Positions 16,533 to 25,231 of a stretch of 33,631 bases of DNA are shown one piece after another (the first letter of the stretch is position 1; the number at the start of each line of letters is the position of its first letter). The stretch comes from Microvirga roseola (lineage in GTDB: Bacteria; Pseudomonadota; Alphaproteobacteria; Rhizobiales; Beijerinckiaceae): positions 1 through 33,631 of the forward strand of contig NZ_JAJATX010000035.1 of the NCBI RefSeq assembly GCF_020866965.1. Direction: 5' to 3'. A program made the position numbers and the translations under genes. Below the pieces are notes generated by a model. It was not told where the DNA came from and did not search any database. It saw nothing but the letters and a program-made list of their open reading frames with translations.

Positions 16533-18287
16533 TCAGACGATCTCGCGCACCGTGTTGGAAGCGACGGTCAACGCAATCTTGGAGGCGTTCGGCGTACCTG
16601 AAGCAAGCGATTGGGCGAACTTTGCGGCCTGCTTCACATCCACCTTCGGAGGCATCGGCGGCTCATGGGGATCGACGACGGCCTCGATCAATACCGGGCC
16701 CGGGGTCGACAGGGCCTGCCGGAGCTGCGCGCCACACTGCTGCGGATCCTCAATGGTAATGGCCTGGAGCCCGAACCCTCGTGCAATGGTGGCGAAATCC
16801 ACCGGTTCAAGTTCGCAGACATATTCCGGATTGCCCAGAAAGACCATCTGCTCCCATTTGATCTGGCCGAGCGTATTGTTCTTGATGACGACGATCTTCA
16901 CGTCGAGATTGTACTTCACCGCCGTCGCCAACTCACAGCAGAGCATTGTGAGACCGCCATCGCCGACGAACGCAACGACCTGCCGGCCCGGGTAGGCCAC
17001 TGCCGCCGCATTCGCATAGGGTAGCCCGCAGGCCATCGTGGCGAGGTTGCCCGAGCACGAGAACATCATGTTTCCACGAATATCGACGTGGCGGGCGATC
17101 CAGCTGGTGATGGTGCCGGAATCCGTAGACAGAATGGCATCATCCGAGAGGAGCTTATTGAGCTCGTGGGCCACAACCTGCGGCTTCATCGGCATGTCCG
17201 TCCGGGTGCCGCGCTCGTTCATCAGCTCGCGCCACTCTTTCATTCCTTCCTGCCCCTGATCAAGGAAGGACCTATCCTGGTGGTAATCCAGCCGGGGCAG
17301 AAGCATCTGCAGGACTCTTGCGGAGTCGCCTACGAGAGCGGCATCGACCGGGTAGCGAAGCGAGATCCGTTTCGGATCGAGTTCGATCTGGACGCACTTC
17401 GCCTGTCCGGGCTTCGGGTAGTATTCGATATAAGGGAAGCTCGAGCCGATAATGAGCAGGGTATCGCATTCCTCAAGAGCGTCCTGAGCGGGACGAGTGC
17501 CGAGAAGACCGGTGCCGCCGACCGTCAGAGGATGCTCATCGGGCACGACAGCCTTGCCGAGGAGCGGCTTGGCGATCGGGGCGCCGAGGCGCTCGGCGAT
17601 GGCGATCACCTCGTCGCGGGCATGAAGCGCGCCGCGACCGGCGAGAACGACGATTTTCCGCCCTTCATTGAGGATGGCGGCGGCCCTTGCGAGCTGGTCC
17701 TCTGTGGGAACATGGGCGCTCTCGGCCATCAGGTCAGAGACGTGGCTCGGGAGATTGCGCTTTGAGCGCTTACCGGACGACACCGACTGCGACTGGATGT
17801 CGACCGGCATGGTGATGTGAGCAACGCCCCGATAGGCGAGCGCGGTGCGGCAGGCTAGTTCCGTCACGTTCTCCACATGGGTGGGGCCCATGATGCGTGA
17901 GTTGTACACGCACACGTCCATGAAGAGCTTATCGAGTTCCACGTCCTGCTGGGTATAGGTGTGCAACAGGTCATGGAACTGGAGCCCGGTTATTGCAAGC
18001 ACCGGCTGCCCGTCCAGCTTGGCGTCATAGAGCCCGTTCAGGAGGTGGATGCCACCAGGACCGGAGGTGGCGAGGCAGACGCCGAGCCGCCCTGTATATT
18101 TGGCATAGGCGCAGGCCATGAAAGCTGCAGCCTCCTCGTGCCGGACCTGAACGAAACGGATCTGATCCTTCTTCTGGCGCAGCGACTCGATGATGCCGTT
18201 AATCCCGTCTCCCGGAATTCCGAAGATCGTGTCGACTCCCCAATCGATGAGCGTGTCGACGAGCACGTCAGAGGCGGTTGTTGCCAT
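16533..18287 (-). CDS. ThDP-dependent enzyme, pyruvate oxidase / pyruvate:quinone oxidoreductase-like
   Basis: A 584-aa ThDP enzyme of the acetolactate synthase/PoxB superfamily. I chose ATG 18287 (AAGGGA upstream) because residues before it are Arg/Ser-rich and unlike the family. The cofactor-activating Glu is E51 in VRHEEAAAFMA. The central domain follows SGPGGIHLLNGLYDAK. The ThDP motif GDGGLTMLCCELATAV...VIKNN is near residues 444-472. The domain order PYR-central-PP and length match PoxB, which decarboxylates pyruvate to acetate and reduces quinone; a short C-terminal helix (ASNTVREIV) could serve the PoxB-like membrane role. Acetolactate synthase or an uncharacterised decarboxylase are alternatives. 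First gene of the leftward group. Confidence 0.85.
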   Translation of the reverse strand: MATTASDVLVDTLIDWGVDTIFGIPGDGINGIIESLRQKKDQIRFVQVRHEEAAAFMACAYAKYTGRLGVCLATSGPGGIHLLNGLYDAKLDGQPVLAITGLQFHDLLHTYTQQDVELDKLFMDVCVYNSRIMGPTHVENVTELACRTALAYRGVAHITMPVDIQSQSVSSGKRSKRNLPSHVSDLMAESAHVPTEDQLARAAAILNEGRKIVVLAGRGALHARDEVIAIAERLGAPIAKPLLGKAVVPDEHPLTVGGTGLLGTRPAQDALEECDTLLIIGSSFPYIEYYPKPGQAKCVQIELDPKRISLRYPVDAALVGDSARVLQMLLPRLDYHQDRSFLDQGQEGMKEWRELMNERGTRTDMPMKPQVVAHELNKLLSDDAILSTDSGTITSWIARHVDIRGNMMFSCSGNLATMACGLPYANAAAVAYPGRQVVAFVGDGGLTMLCCELATAVKYNLDVKIVVIKNNTLGQIKWEQMVFLGNPEYVCELEPVDFATIARGFGLQAITIEDPQQCGAQLRQALSTPGPVLIEAVVDPHEPPMPPKVDVKQAAKFAQSLASGTPNASKIALTVASNTVREIV

Positions 18288-18391
18288 GGCTATTCCCTTG
18301 CTCCCAGTTTCCGCTCCGCCGCGCGAGCATGGGCGCGGCACGGAGGATTCAGCGCAACCGGGCGGCTTCGCTGACAAGCATGTGCTGGGCT

Positions 18392-18416
18392 AACCCCGTC
18401 GAGTCCCTCCTGTTCC
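18392..18416 (-). promoter_or_regulatory. Candidate EcfG-type promoter, leftward (ThDP operon)
   Basis: On the minus strand, GGAAC (18416-18412) is followed after 16 nt by GGTT (18395-18392). The known alphaproteobacterial general-stress consensus is GGAAC-N16/17-CGTT, so there is one mismatch. It would give a leader of about 100 nt before the ThDP enzyme start. Confidence 0.35.
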
Positions 18417-18487
18417 TATGCTGTCGGGCGAAGATCCCGGTCTTGGTACGTTGGCGGACAGAGAGGGATGGCCAATGGTCAGGCTCC

Positions 18488-18513
18488 GGAACCCGGCATC
18501 CATCCGTACTGTT
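18488..18513 (+). promoter_or_regulatory. Candidate EcfG-type promoter, rightward (PPC gene)
   Basis: GGAAC (18488-18492), 17 nt, then TGTT (18510-18513), one mismatch from GGAAC-N16/17-CGTT. The predicted leader to the PPC-domain gene is about 115 nt. Confidence 0.38.
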
Positions 18514-18635
18514 TGGCCAGGAGCACCTTGGCGGTGACCTCATGCGACCTATACCGAACGGTGTGGCCTCTCGGCTTCGCTGTCGATCCGGATGTTGCAT
18601 GATGTCCGCAGCAGCCGTCCAACTGGAGAACCCGT

Positions 18636-19079
18636 ATGAAAAGCCGCGTCATCCACGAGGCCCAGGGGCTTCGCACCATCGTTGCAGTTCTCGGCATCGG
18701 TGATGAAGTGAGCCGCTGTCTGCAGGAGCTTGCCGAGACGGAGAAGCTCTCAGCAGCTCAAATTACGGCCATCGGGGCCTTCAAGGACGCGGTTCTCACC
18801 TATTGGGACTGGGACACCAAGGAATACCAGGAGATTCCCGTTCGCGATCAGGTCGAGGTCCTGTCCCTTAATGGGGACATCACCCTCGATTCCTCCGGCA
18901 AGCCGAAGCTTCATCTCCACACCGTCCTTGGCCGCCGGGACGGAGCCGCCATCGGCGGCCACCTGAAAGAGGCTCATGTGCGCCCGACCCTCGAGGTCAT
19001 TGTGACGGAAGCTCCTGCCCATCTGCGCCGGCGACACGACCCCGAGACCGGCCTGTCCCTGATTGCCATCCAGGAATAA
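18636..19079 (+). CDS. PPC/DUF296 domain protein
   Basis: A 147-aa single-domain PPC (PCC/DUF296) protein. Typical parts are VLGIGDEVSRCLQELAE, QITAIGAFKDAVLTYWD, and the His-rich LHLHTVLGRRDGAAIGGHL, containing the conserved metal-binding histidines. In plants the domain is joined to AT-hooks; stand-alone bacterial versions bind metal and their role is unclear, so 'DNA-binding' labels should be treated with care. ATG 18636 has GGAGAA upstream at good spacing. It is followed by an SDR gene 25 bp later and shares direction with the act operon. A candidate stress promoter lies upstream. Confidence 0.85.
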   Translation: MKSRVIHEAQGLRTIVAVLGIGDEVSRCLQELAETEKLSAAQITAIGAFKDAVLTYWDWDTKEYQEIPVRDQVEVLSLNGDITLDSSGKPKLHLHTVLGRRDGAAIGGHLKEAHVRPTLEVIVTEAPAHLRRRHDPETGLSLIAIQE

Positions 19080-19104
19080 CGCCGAGGCGGCGCGGAGACC
19101 AAGA

Positions 19105-20244
19105 ATGAATCTTGATAACGAGAGGACCTTCCACCTCCGCAACCGAAGCAACGGTGCGCCGGTGGTCGTGATCACCGGCGCATCTGCTGGCATCGGCAGA
19201 GCCGTCGCACAGGTTTTTGCGCGGCAGAGCTGGCGGGTGGCTCTTCTGGCCCGGGACGCAGACAGACTTGCAGAGGCGCAGCGCGATATCGAGAGCGCCG
19301 GCGGTCAGGCGCTCACCGTTCCGGTAGACGTCGCGGACGCAGGGGCGGTTTTTGCCGCCGCCGACCACGTGGCGGCGAAGTGGGGCGGCATCGACGTCTG
19401 GGTCAACAACGCCATGGTCACCGTCTACTCGCCGGTCCATCAGATGTCGCCGGAGGAATTCAGGCGGGTCACGGAGGTGACCTATCTCGGCCAGGTGAAC
19501 GGCACTCTTGCTGCGCTCCGGCATATGCGCCCCCACGATGCCGGGACCATCGTTCAGATCGGCTCCGCTCTCGCCTACCGCTCCATCCCGCTGCAATCGG
19601 CCTATTGCGCTGCAAAGTCGGCCGTACGCGGCTTCACGGACTCGCTTCGCAGCGAACTGATCCATGAAGGGAGCGCCATCCGCCTCACTATGGTCCAGCT
19701 GCCCGCCGTCAACACCCCGCAATTCGATTGGGCTCGCTCTCGCCTGCCGCGGAAGCTCCAGCCCGTACCGCCGATCCACCAGCCGGAGCCGGTTGCCGAC
19801 GCCATCTACCAGGCTGCCCTGGAGGCTCCCCGGGAATTCTGGGTTGGAACCTCCTCTATGGAGGCGATTCTCGGTCAGGCGGTTGCGCCCGAGTGGCTAG
19901 ACCACATGATGGCCGAAAGCGCCTGGAAGGGGCAGATGACAGACGATCCTGCCACGAGTGACAGGCCGGACAACCTCTTCGAGCCTGTTGCCGGAAGCTT
20001 CGACGCTCATGGACGGTTCGACGATCGCAGCCGGACCCAGGTTGTTTCGGCTTCCTCGGGAATGGTTCGACTCGGCATTCTCTTCACCGCCCTGGGCCTG
20101 GGCGCAGGAGCCCTGCTCGGGGCTGGGATGCTGGGGCGCTACAGCGCTCGCCGACAATCCCGTCCTGCGCCTGGCCTAGGCAGAGGACCGTCACGAATAG
20201 GGGCATTCGACGGCCGCCGTAGGCCGGAGCCTCGGCTCGGCTAG
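19105..20244 (+). CDS. SDR family oxidoreductase with C-terminal membrane segment
   Basis: A 379-aa classical short-chain dehydrogenase from ATG 19105; the frame is open upstream to 19063, overlapping the PPC gene, but the domain starts here. Residues: cofactor loop TGASAGIG 24-31, NNAM 101-104 (usually NNAG), catalytic S154, Y167 and K171 (AYCAAKSA). The Rossmann domain ends near 260, and is followed by an extra 120 residues including a hydrophobic stretch (VRLGILFTALGLGAGALLGA, about 323-342) and a basic tail. This C-terminal anchor is uncommon for classical SDRs and suggests membrane attachment. Substrate unknown. It lies 81 bp before actA. Confidence 0.85.
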   Translation: MNLDNERTFHLRNRSNGAPVVVITGASAGIGRAVAQVFARQSWRVALLARDADRLAEAQRDIESAGGQALTVPVDVADAGAVFAAADHVAAKWGGIDVWVNNAMVTVYSPVHQMSPEEFRRVTEVTYLGQVNGTLAALRHMRPHDAGTIVQIGSALAYRSIPLQSAYCAAKSAVRGFTDSLRSELIHEGSAIRLTMVQLPAVNTPQFDWARSRLPRKLQPVPPIHQPEPVADAIYQAALEAPREFWVGTSSMEAILGQAVAPEWLDHMMAESAWKGQMTDDPATSDRPDNLFEPVAGSFDAHGRFDDRSRTQVVSASSGMVRLGILFTALGLGAGALLGAGMLGRYSARRQSRPAPGLGRGPSRIGAFDGRRRPEPRLG

Positions 20245-20325
20245 CCTCCAAACGATAGGGATACTCACCTTGCCGGGTTCACTGCCAACCAGCGGAATCA
20301 TACAGCCAGCCGGGAGCAGCGCCTG

Positions 20326-20976
20326 ATGGCTCAGTTGTTTCGGCCGGAAGCCAATGCGAGATTCCGGGTCGGAATTATCGTCGCTCTCCCGGCGGCTATC
20401 GGTGCAGTTGGCGTGGTCTTCGCCTACAATCATTCCGACAGCGCCTGGGATGTGGGGCAGACCGTTTCGCAGCCGATCCCGTTTCGGCACGATATCCACG
20501 CCGGCCAACTCGGCGTCGATTGCCGTTACTGTCACAACTCGGTCGAACGAGCCTCCTTCGCGGGCATGCCATCGGCCCAGACCTGCATGACCTGCCACTC
20601 TCAGGTTCTGGCCGGAGCAAGCGTACTGGAGCCGGTCCGCACGAGTCTCGCCCTCGATCAGCCCATCATCTGGAACTCCATTCATCAATTGCCGTCCTAC
20701 GCCCGCTTTCACCATGGCATCCATGTCTCGAAGGGCGTGGCCTGCGAGACGTGCCATGGCGAGGTGTGGACAATGGCGCAGACGAGGAAGGTCGAGACCA
20801 TGTCCATGGGATGGTGCCTGGACTGCCACCGCAATCCCGCGCCCTATCTCAGGCCTCCTGAGGCAGTCCACGCCATCGGCTGGACACCCGACAATCCGGC
20901 GGAATTGATCAACCTGCTCAAGGCCTACAACATAGCTACCGAGCGGCTGACCAACTGCAGCACGTGCCATTACTAG
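20326..20976 (+). CDS. actA: Alternative Complex III pentaheme cytochrome c, ActA
   Basis: A 216-aa protein with one N-terminal membrane helix (residues 13-33, no cleavable motif) and five CxxCH heme sites at 66-70, 87-91, 140-144, 164-168 and 211-215. Extra His residues (HDIHAG, HHGIHVS) can serve as distal ligands. Pentaheme ActA with an N-terminal anchor is the first subunit of Alternative Complex III, the quinol:cytochrome c/oxidase oxidoreductase, and relays electrons on the periplasmic side. GGGAG lies 10 nt before the ATG. The last heme is at the very C-terminus, as in ActA. actB begins 2 bp after its stop. Confidence 0.9.
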   Translation: MAQLFRPEANARFRVGIIVALPAAIGAVGVVFAYNHSDSAWDVGQTVSQPIPFRHDIHAGQLGVDCRYCHNSVERASFAGMPSAQTCMTCHSQVLAGASVLEPVRTSLALDQPIIWNSIHQLPSYARFHHGIHVSKGVACETCHGEVWTMAQTRKVETMSMGWCLDCHRNPAPYLRPPEAVHAIGWTPDNPAELINLLKAYNIATERLTNCSTCHY

Positions 20977-20978
20977 CG

Positions 20979-23915
20979 ATGATGAACAACCGCGACACGG
21001 AGTTCTGGGCAAAGGTCAATGCCCGCCTTGCAGGAGAGAACGGGCCGCAGCTTTGGCGCAGTCTGGAAGAGCTTGCCGGTACGCCGGAAGCGCAGAGGCT
21101 GATGGAGGCGGAGTTTCCCGATCTGGCACGTCCCGATCTGGTCGACCGACGCACTCTGCTGCGGGTCATGGCCGCTTCCCTCGCGCTCGCCGGCTGCAAT
21201 CCCTCTCATCCGCCTCTCTATTCTCGTCCCGAGGGCGTTCCCGGGCATCTGCGCGGACGTTCGATCTATTTCGCCACCACCTTGGAACTCGGAGGCTACG
21301 GGCGCGGCGTAGTCGTCGACACGCATGACGGACGCCCGATCCGGATCGACGGAAACCCGCTTCACCCGGCGAGCCTCGGGGCCATGGATGTGTTCGGTCA
21401 GGCCGAGATCCTCTCGCTCTACGATCCCGACAGATCCCGGTCGCCGCTAGAGAACGGGCTGGAGCGCGACTGGGAGACGGTGAAGCTCTTTCTCGCCTCC
21501 GTACGGGCCGATCTCCTGGGCAGCCGGGGCCGCGGCGTGCACATTCTCTCCGAACCGCTGACATCGCCAACCACCATCATGCTCGCCGAGGCCGTACGTA
21601 CGGCCTATCCGGAAGTCGCTTGGCATGAGTACAGCCCGATCCTAGACGATTACGAGCGCGTCGGAGCCGCAATGGCGTTTGGGCGACCTGTCGAGACGGT
21701 TCTCGACCTCACCCGGGCGGACGTGGTGCTCAGCCTGGGGGCAAATCTCTTCCTCGAGACGCCGGGGCACATCCGCTATGCAGCCGATTTTACGGCCAGG
21801 AAACGTCAGGGGTGGGAAACGGGCGGCAGGCCTCGTCTCTATGTAGCTGAGACTTCGCCGAGCATCACAGGTGCAAGCGCCACCGAACGCATCATCCTTC
21901 ACCCTAGCGAATTCGAACCGTTCGCGCGGGCCGTCCTCGCACACCTGACCGGCCAAATTCGTGCCGAAGCGTCCCATCCGGCAGTTGCTGCGGTCGCCTT
22001 GGCTTTGCAGGCCGGATCGCGTGGCCTGGTTGCTGTGGGACGATCACAAACACCTGTGGTCCATGCCATTGCCCATGCAATCAATGCCGCACTCGGCGCA
22101 CCCGGACAGACTTTGCGCTACATCGACCCGATTTCGCCTTGGCAGAAGCCTCGGGTCGAGTCCCTGATCGAGCTGACCGAGGCCATTGCTGCAGGTTCCG
22201 TTTCCCACCTCCTGATCCTCGGAGGCAACCCGGCCTACGATGCTCCTGCCGGGCTTAATTTCGGGGACATGATCCGGCGCGTTCCGCTCTCGTTCCACCT
22301 TAGCACCCACTTCGACGAGACGTCGGTCGCCTGTCGCTGGCATCTGCCTCGCCGACACCCGCTTGAAAGCTGGGGGGATCTTCGTGCCTTCGATGGCACC
22401 GTGGGGCTACGCCAGCCCACGACGATGCCCCTTGTCGATGCACTGACGCCTGACGAATTGCTGGGTGCCCTTGCCACCGGGACGGTTCCCGATGGCCGCG
22501 AGCTGGTGCGCTCCTATTGGCGGACCCGATGGGCGGATGGGTTTGAGGATCGGTGGCTGAAGGTGCTCGAAACTGGCGTGGTGCCCGGAACCGCATCCGA
22601 GCCGCTTGACCTTAGGCTGAGGGAGGACTGGGATCCAGGACCGACGCCCACGCCGAACCCGGCAGGAGTCACGGTTACCTTTACCGCAGACCCCTCGGTC
22701 TGGGACGGACGTTTCGCCAATAATGGGTGGCTGCAGGAACTCCCCCGGCCCCTGACGAAGATCGTGTGGGGCAATGCGGCGCTGATAGCCCCTGTGACCG
22801 CCGAGGCTCTCGGCTTCGAGGCTGGGGACATTGCCGAACTGCGGGCCGGCGAGCTGACGCTGCGGGCGCCAGTGTGGCCGCATCCAGGTCAGGCGCCTGG
22901 CACCGTGACGCTCCAGCTCGGCTATGGGCGCTGGGCCGCCGGACGCGTCGGCAATCTCGTGGGCTTCAACGCCTACAGCCTTCGGCCAGCGCAGCAGCCA
23001 TGGGCGGTCGACGGTGTTCAGATCGCCAGCACCGGCGAAAAACAGCGACTGATCAGCACGCAGAACCATCATTGGATCGATGGGAACGAAATCATCCGCA
23101 CGACTTCCGAGCGTGATCTCGCCGTGACCCGCGAGGCTGCCGATCTACCCTCGCTCTATCCCGAATATCCCTATGTAAGTTACGCCTGGGCGATGGCCAT
23201 TGATCTCGATGCCTGCATCGGCTGCAACGCTTGCGTCATCGCCTGCCAGTCGGAGAACAACATCCCCGTGATCGGCCCTGACGAGGCGGCGCGCGGGCGC
23301 ATCATGCATTGGCTGCGAGTCGACCGTTACTATTCGGGAGAGCCATCCGACCCCGAAACCTATTTCCAGCCAGTCCCATGCATGCATTGCGAGAAGGCGC
23401 CCTGCGAGGTGGTGTGCCCGGTCAACGCCACCGTTCATTCGAGCGAGGGCCTGAACGACATGGTTTATAACCGCTGCATCGGCACGCGGACCTGCTCCAA
23501 CAACTGCCCCTACAAAGTGCGCCGGTTCAATTGGTTCGACTACAGCGGCGGCGAGCTGAACACCGTCACCGCGCAGGCGAACCCGGAGGTCACGATCCGC
23601 CCACGGGGCGTGATGGAGAAGTGCACCTATTGCGTCCAGCGCATCAGCAGCGCACGCATTGAGGCCCGGCTGGAGAACCGGCTCATCCGCGATGGAGAGG
23701 TTGAGACCGCCTGTCAGTCCGCCTGTCCGACCCGGGCCATCATCTTCGGAGATTCCAACGACCCGACCACCCTGGTGAGCAGGCTCAGGGAGAGCCCGCG
23801 CAACTATGCGCTCCTCGGGGAATTGAACACGCAGCCGCGCACCACCTACCTCGCGAGGGTGGAGAGCAGCGGGAGCCCCGTCAGTCCGCGTCCGGTGAAT
23901 GTCGAGGGAGAGTAG
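20979..23915 (+). CDS. actB: Alternative Complex III Fe-S subunit, ActB (fused B1-B2)
   Basis: A 978-aa periplasmic subunit with a twin-arginine-like N-terminal signal (DRRTLLRVMAASLALAGC, with a possible lipobox at the Cys). The N-terminal three quarters resemble molybdopterin oxidoreductases but, in ActB, no molybdopterin is bound. The C-terminal part carries Cys groups for four Fe-S clusters: CIGCNACVIAC (near 746), CMHCEKAPCEVVCP (near 800), CIGTRTCSNNCP (near 831), and CTYC (near 881) with CQSACP (near 910). Start ATG 20979 is chosen to avoid overlapping actA; 20964 and 20982 are alternatives and none has a good ribosome site, so coupling with actA is likely. Length fits the fused ActB form. 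Confidence 0.9.
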   Translation: MMNNRDTEFWAKVNARLAGENGPQLWRSLEELAGTPEAQRLMEAEFPDLARPDLVDRRTLLRVMAASLALAGCNPSHPPLYSRPEGVPGHLRGRSIYFATTLELGGYGRGVVVDTHDGRPIRIDGNPLHPASLGAMDVFGQAEILSLYDPDRSRSPLENGLERDWETVKLFLASVRADLLGSRGRGVHILSEPLTSPTTIMLAEAVRTAYPEVAWHEYSPILDDYERVGAAMAFGRPVETVLDLTRADVVLSLGANLFLETPGHIRYAADFTARKRQGWETGGRPRLYVAETSPSITGASATERIILHPSEFEPFARAVLAHLTGQIRAEASHPAVAAVALALQAGSRGLVAVGRSQTPVVHAIAHAINAALGAPGQTLRYIDPISPWQKPRVESLIELTEAIAAGSVSHLLILGGNPAYDAPAGLNFGDMIRRVPLSFHLSTHFDETSVACRWHLPRRHPLESWGDLRAFDGTVGLRQPTTMPLVDALTPDELLGALATGTVPDGRELVRSYWRTRWADGFEDRWLKVLETGVVPGTASEPLDLRLREDWDPGPTPTPNPAGVTVTFTADPSVWDGRFANNGWLQELPRPLTKIVWGNAALIAPVTAEALGFEAGDIAELRAGELTLRAPVWPHPGQAPGTVTLQLGYGRWAAGRVGNLVGFNAYSLRPAQQPWAVDGVQIASTGEKQRLISTQNHHWIDGNEIIRTTSERDLAVTREAADLPSLYPEYPYVSYAWAMAIDLDACIGCNACVIACQSENNIPVIGPDEAARGRIMHWLRVDRYYSGEPSDPETYFQPVPCMHCEKAPCEVVCPVNATVHSSEGLNDMVYNRCIGTRTCSNNCPYKVRRFNWFDYSGGELNTVTAQANPEVTIRPRGVMEKCTYCVQRISSARIEARLENRLIRDGEVETACQSACPTRAIIFGDSNDPTTLVSRLRESPRNYALLGELNTQPRTTYLARVESSGSPVSPRPVNVEGE

Positions 23916-23917
23916 CC

Positions 23918-25231
23918 GTGGCGCACGAAACGCAGGCCTCCGCCGCACCCATAGCCGACGTCCCCCTCTCCCCCTCCTTCGGCTGGGGCTGGACGATCGC
24001 GCTGCTCCTGTCCGGCATTCTGGTGGTGCTGCTGGCCTATGCGCTGATCATGCTGCTTCTGGTCGGCACCGGGCTCTGGGGCACCAATATTCCCTTCGTC
24101 TGGGGCTTCGACCTCATCAACTATGCCTGGTGGATCGGCATCGCCAATGGTGCGACGCTTGTCGCGAGCATTCTCGTCCTGAGAAAGCACGACCTGCGAA
24201 CGGCTGTGAACCGTTTTGCCGAGGCGGTCAGCCTGTTCGGGGTCATCTGTGCCGGCATTTTTCCGATCTTCCACCTGGGCAAGCCATGGCTGTTCTACTG
24301 GGTGTTTCCCCTGCCCTACACTTTCGAGGTCTGGCCGCAGTTCCGCAGCTCCCTCACCTGGGACTTCTGGGCTATCAGCACCCATGCGATCATGACGGCC
24401 ATGCTCTGGTACACCGGCCTGATCCCGGATCTCGCGACCCTTCGCGACCGGGCGGCGACCCACCGGTGCCGGAAGGTCTTCGGCTTTTTCGCTCTTGGCT
24501 GGCGGGGATCGGCGCGGCATTGGGCTTACCATCAGACGGCCTACCGCATCATCGCGATTCTGATGCTTCCCCTGATCCTGGTCATGCAGAGCGTCGTCTC
24601 GCTGGAGCATGCGGTCATGCTGCCACCCGGGTGGCACCAGAGTTCGCAACCCCTTTATTACATTGCCAGCGGCCTTGCTCAGGGCATCGCTGCGGTCCTG
24701 CTCATAGCCGTTCTTCTACGCCGCCTCCTTGGACTGGAGCGTTACATCGACGATGGCGACGTGCAGCTGATGGCGAAGCTCGTCGCCTCCAGCGGACTTA
24801 TTATCGCTTACGTCTATACCTCCTGGATTTTACTTTCCCTCCTGTCGAGCGATGCGGTTCGCGCGGCGACGGTCGCCCGGCTCAATGGCACTTATGCCGC
24901 GTTCTTCTGGAGCAGCCTCGTCCTGATGGCCCTTGTCCCGCAGCTGCTTTGGATACCCCGGATCCGCAACAGCTTCTGGGGCACCGTCCTTGTGGCGCTC
25001 GCCGCCATCGTCGGCGTGTGGCTCGACCGCTTCTCAATCATGATAGGCGGTCTCGAAAAGCGATACCTTCCCTGGGGCTACGATCTCTACTGGCCGACCA
25101 CCCCCGAATGGTTTCTTCTCGCCGGGACCGCCGGTCTCTTCACGGGACAGCTCCTCCTCTTCGCGCGCTACCTACCGGTCGTCTCGATGTATGAGACACG
25201 CCATGACGAGCACCTGGTGGAAGGCCGATGA
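23918..25231 (+). CDS. actC: Alternative Complex III membrane subunit, ActC (NrfD-like)
   Basis: A 437-aa NrfD/PsrC-type integral membrane protein with about ten hydrophobic segments. GTG start 23918, with GAGGGAGAG upstream and 2 bp after the actB stop. Characteristic pieces are WGFDLINYAWWIGIANGATL and GIFPIFHLGKPW, and the C-terminal LPWGYDLYWPTTPEW typical of ActC. This subunit holds the quinol-binding site facing the periplasm in known ACIII structures. Its stop overlaps the actD start (ATGA). Confidence 0.9.
   Translation: MAHETQASAAPIADVPLSPSFGWGWTIALLLSGILVVLLAYALIMLLLVGTGLWGTNIPFVWGFDLINYAWWIGIANGATLVASILVLRKHDLRTAVNRFAEAVSLFGVICAGIFPIFHLGKPWLFYWVFPLPYTFEVWPQFRSSLTWDFWAISTHAIMTAMLWYTGLIPDLATLRDRAATHRCRKVFGFFALGWRGSARHWAYHQTAYRIIAILMLPLILVMQSVVSLEHAVMLPPGWHQSSQPLYYIASGLAQGIAAVLLIAVLLRRLLGLERYIDDGDVQLMAKLVASSGLIIAYVYTSWILLSLLSSDAVRAATVARLNGTYAAFFWSSLVLMALVPQLLWIPRIRNSFWGTVLVALAAIVGVWLDRFSIMIGGLEKRYLPWGYDLYWPTTPEWFLLAGTAGLFTGQLLLFARYLPVVSMYETRHDEHLVEGR

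Larger units (their letters stand above)
18288..18635. other. Divergent intergenic region
   Basis: A 348-bp gap between the leftward ThDP operon and the rightward PPC-SDR-act genes. Apart from the two candidate promoters it shows no tRNA, clear hairpin-terminator or ribosome-site-supported small gene. Confidence 0.6.

Noticed and set aside
23899..25194. Plus-strand frame of 431 aa overlapping actC in another frame
   Set aside because: Arg/Pro/His-rich out-of-frame shadow. actC in the correct frame has clear NrfD-like helices and a ribosome site.
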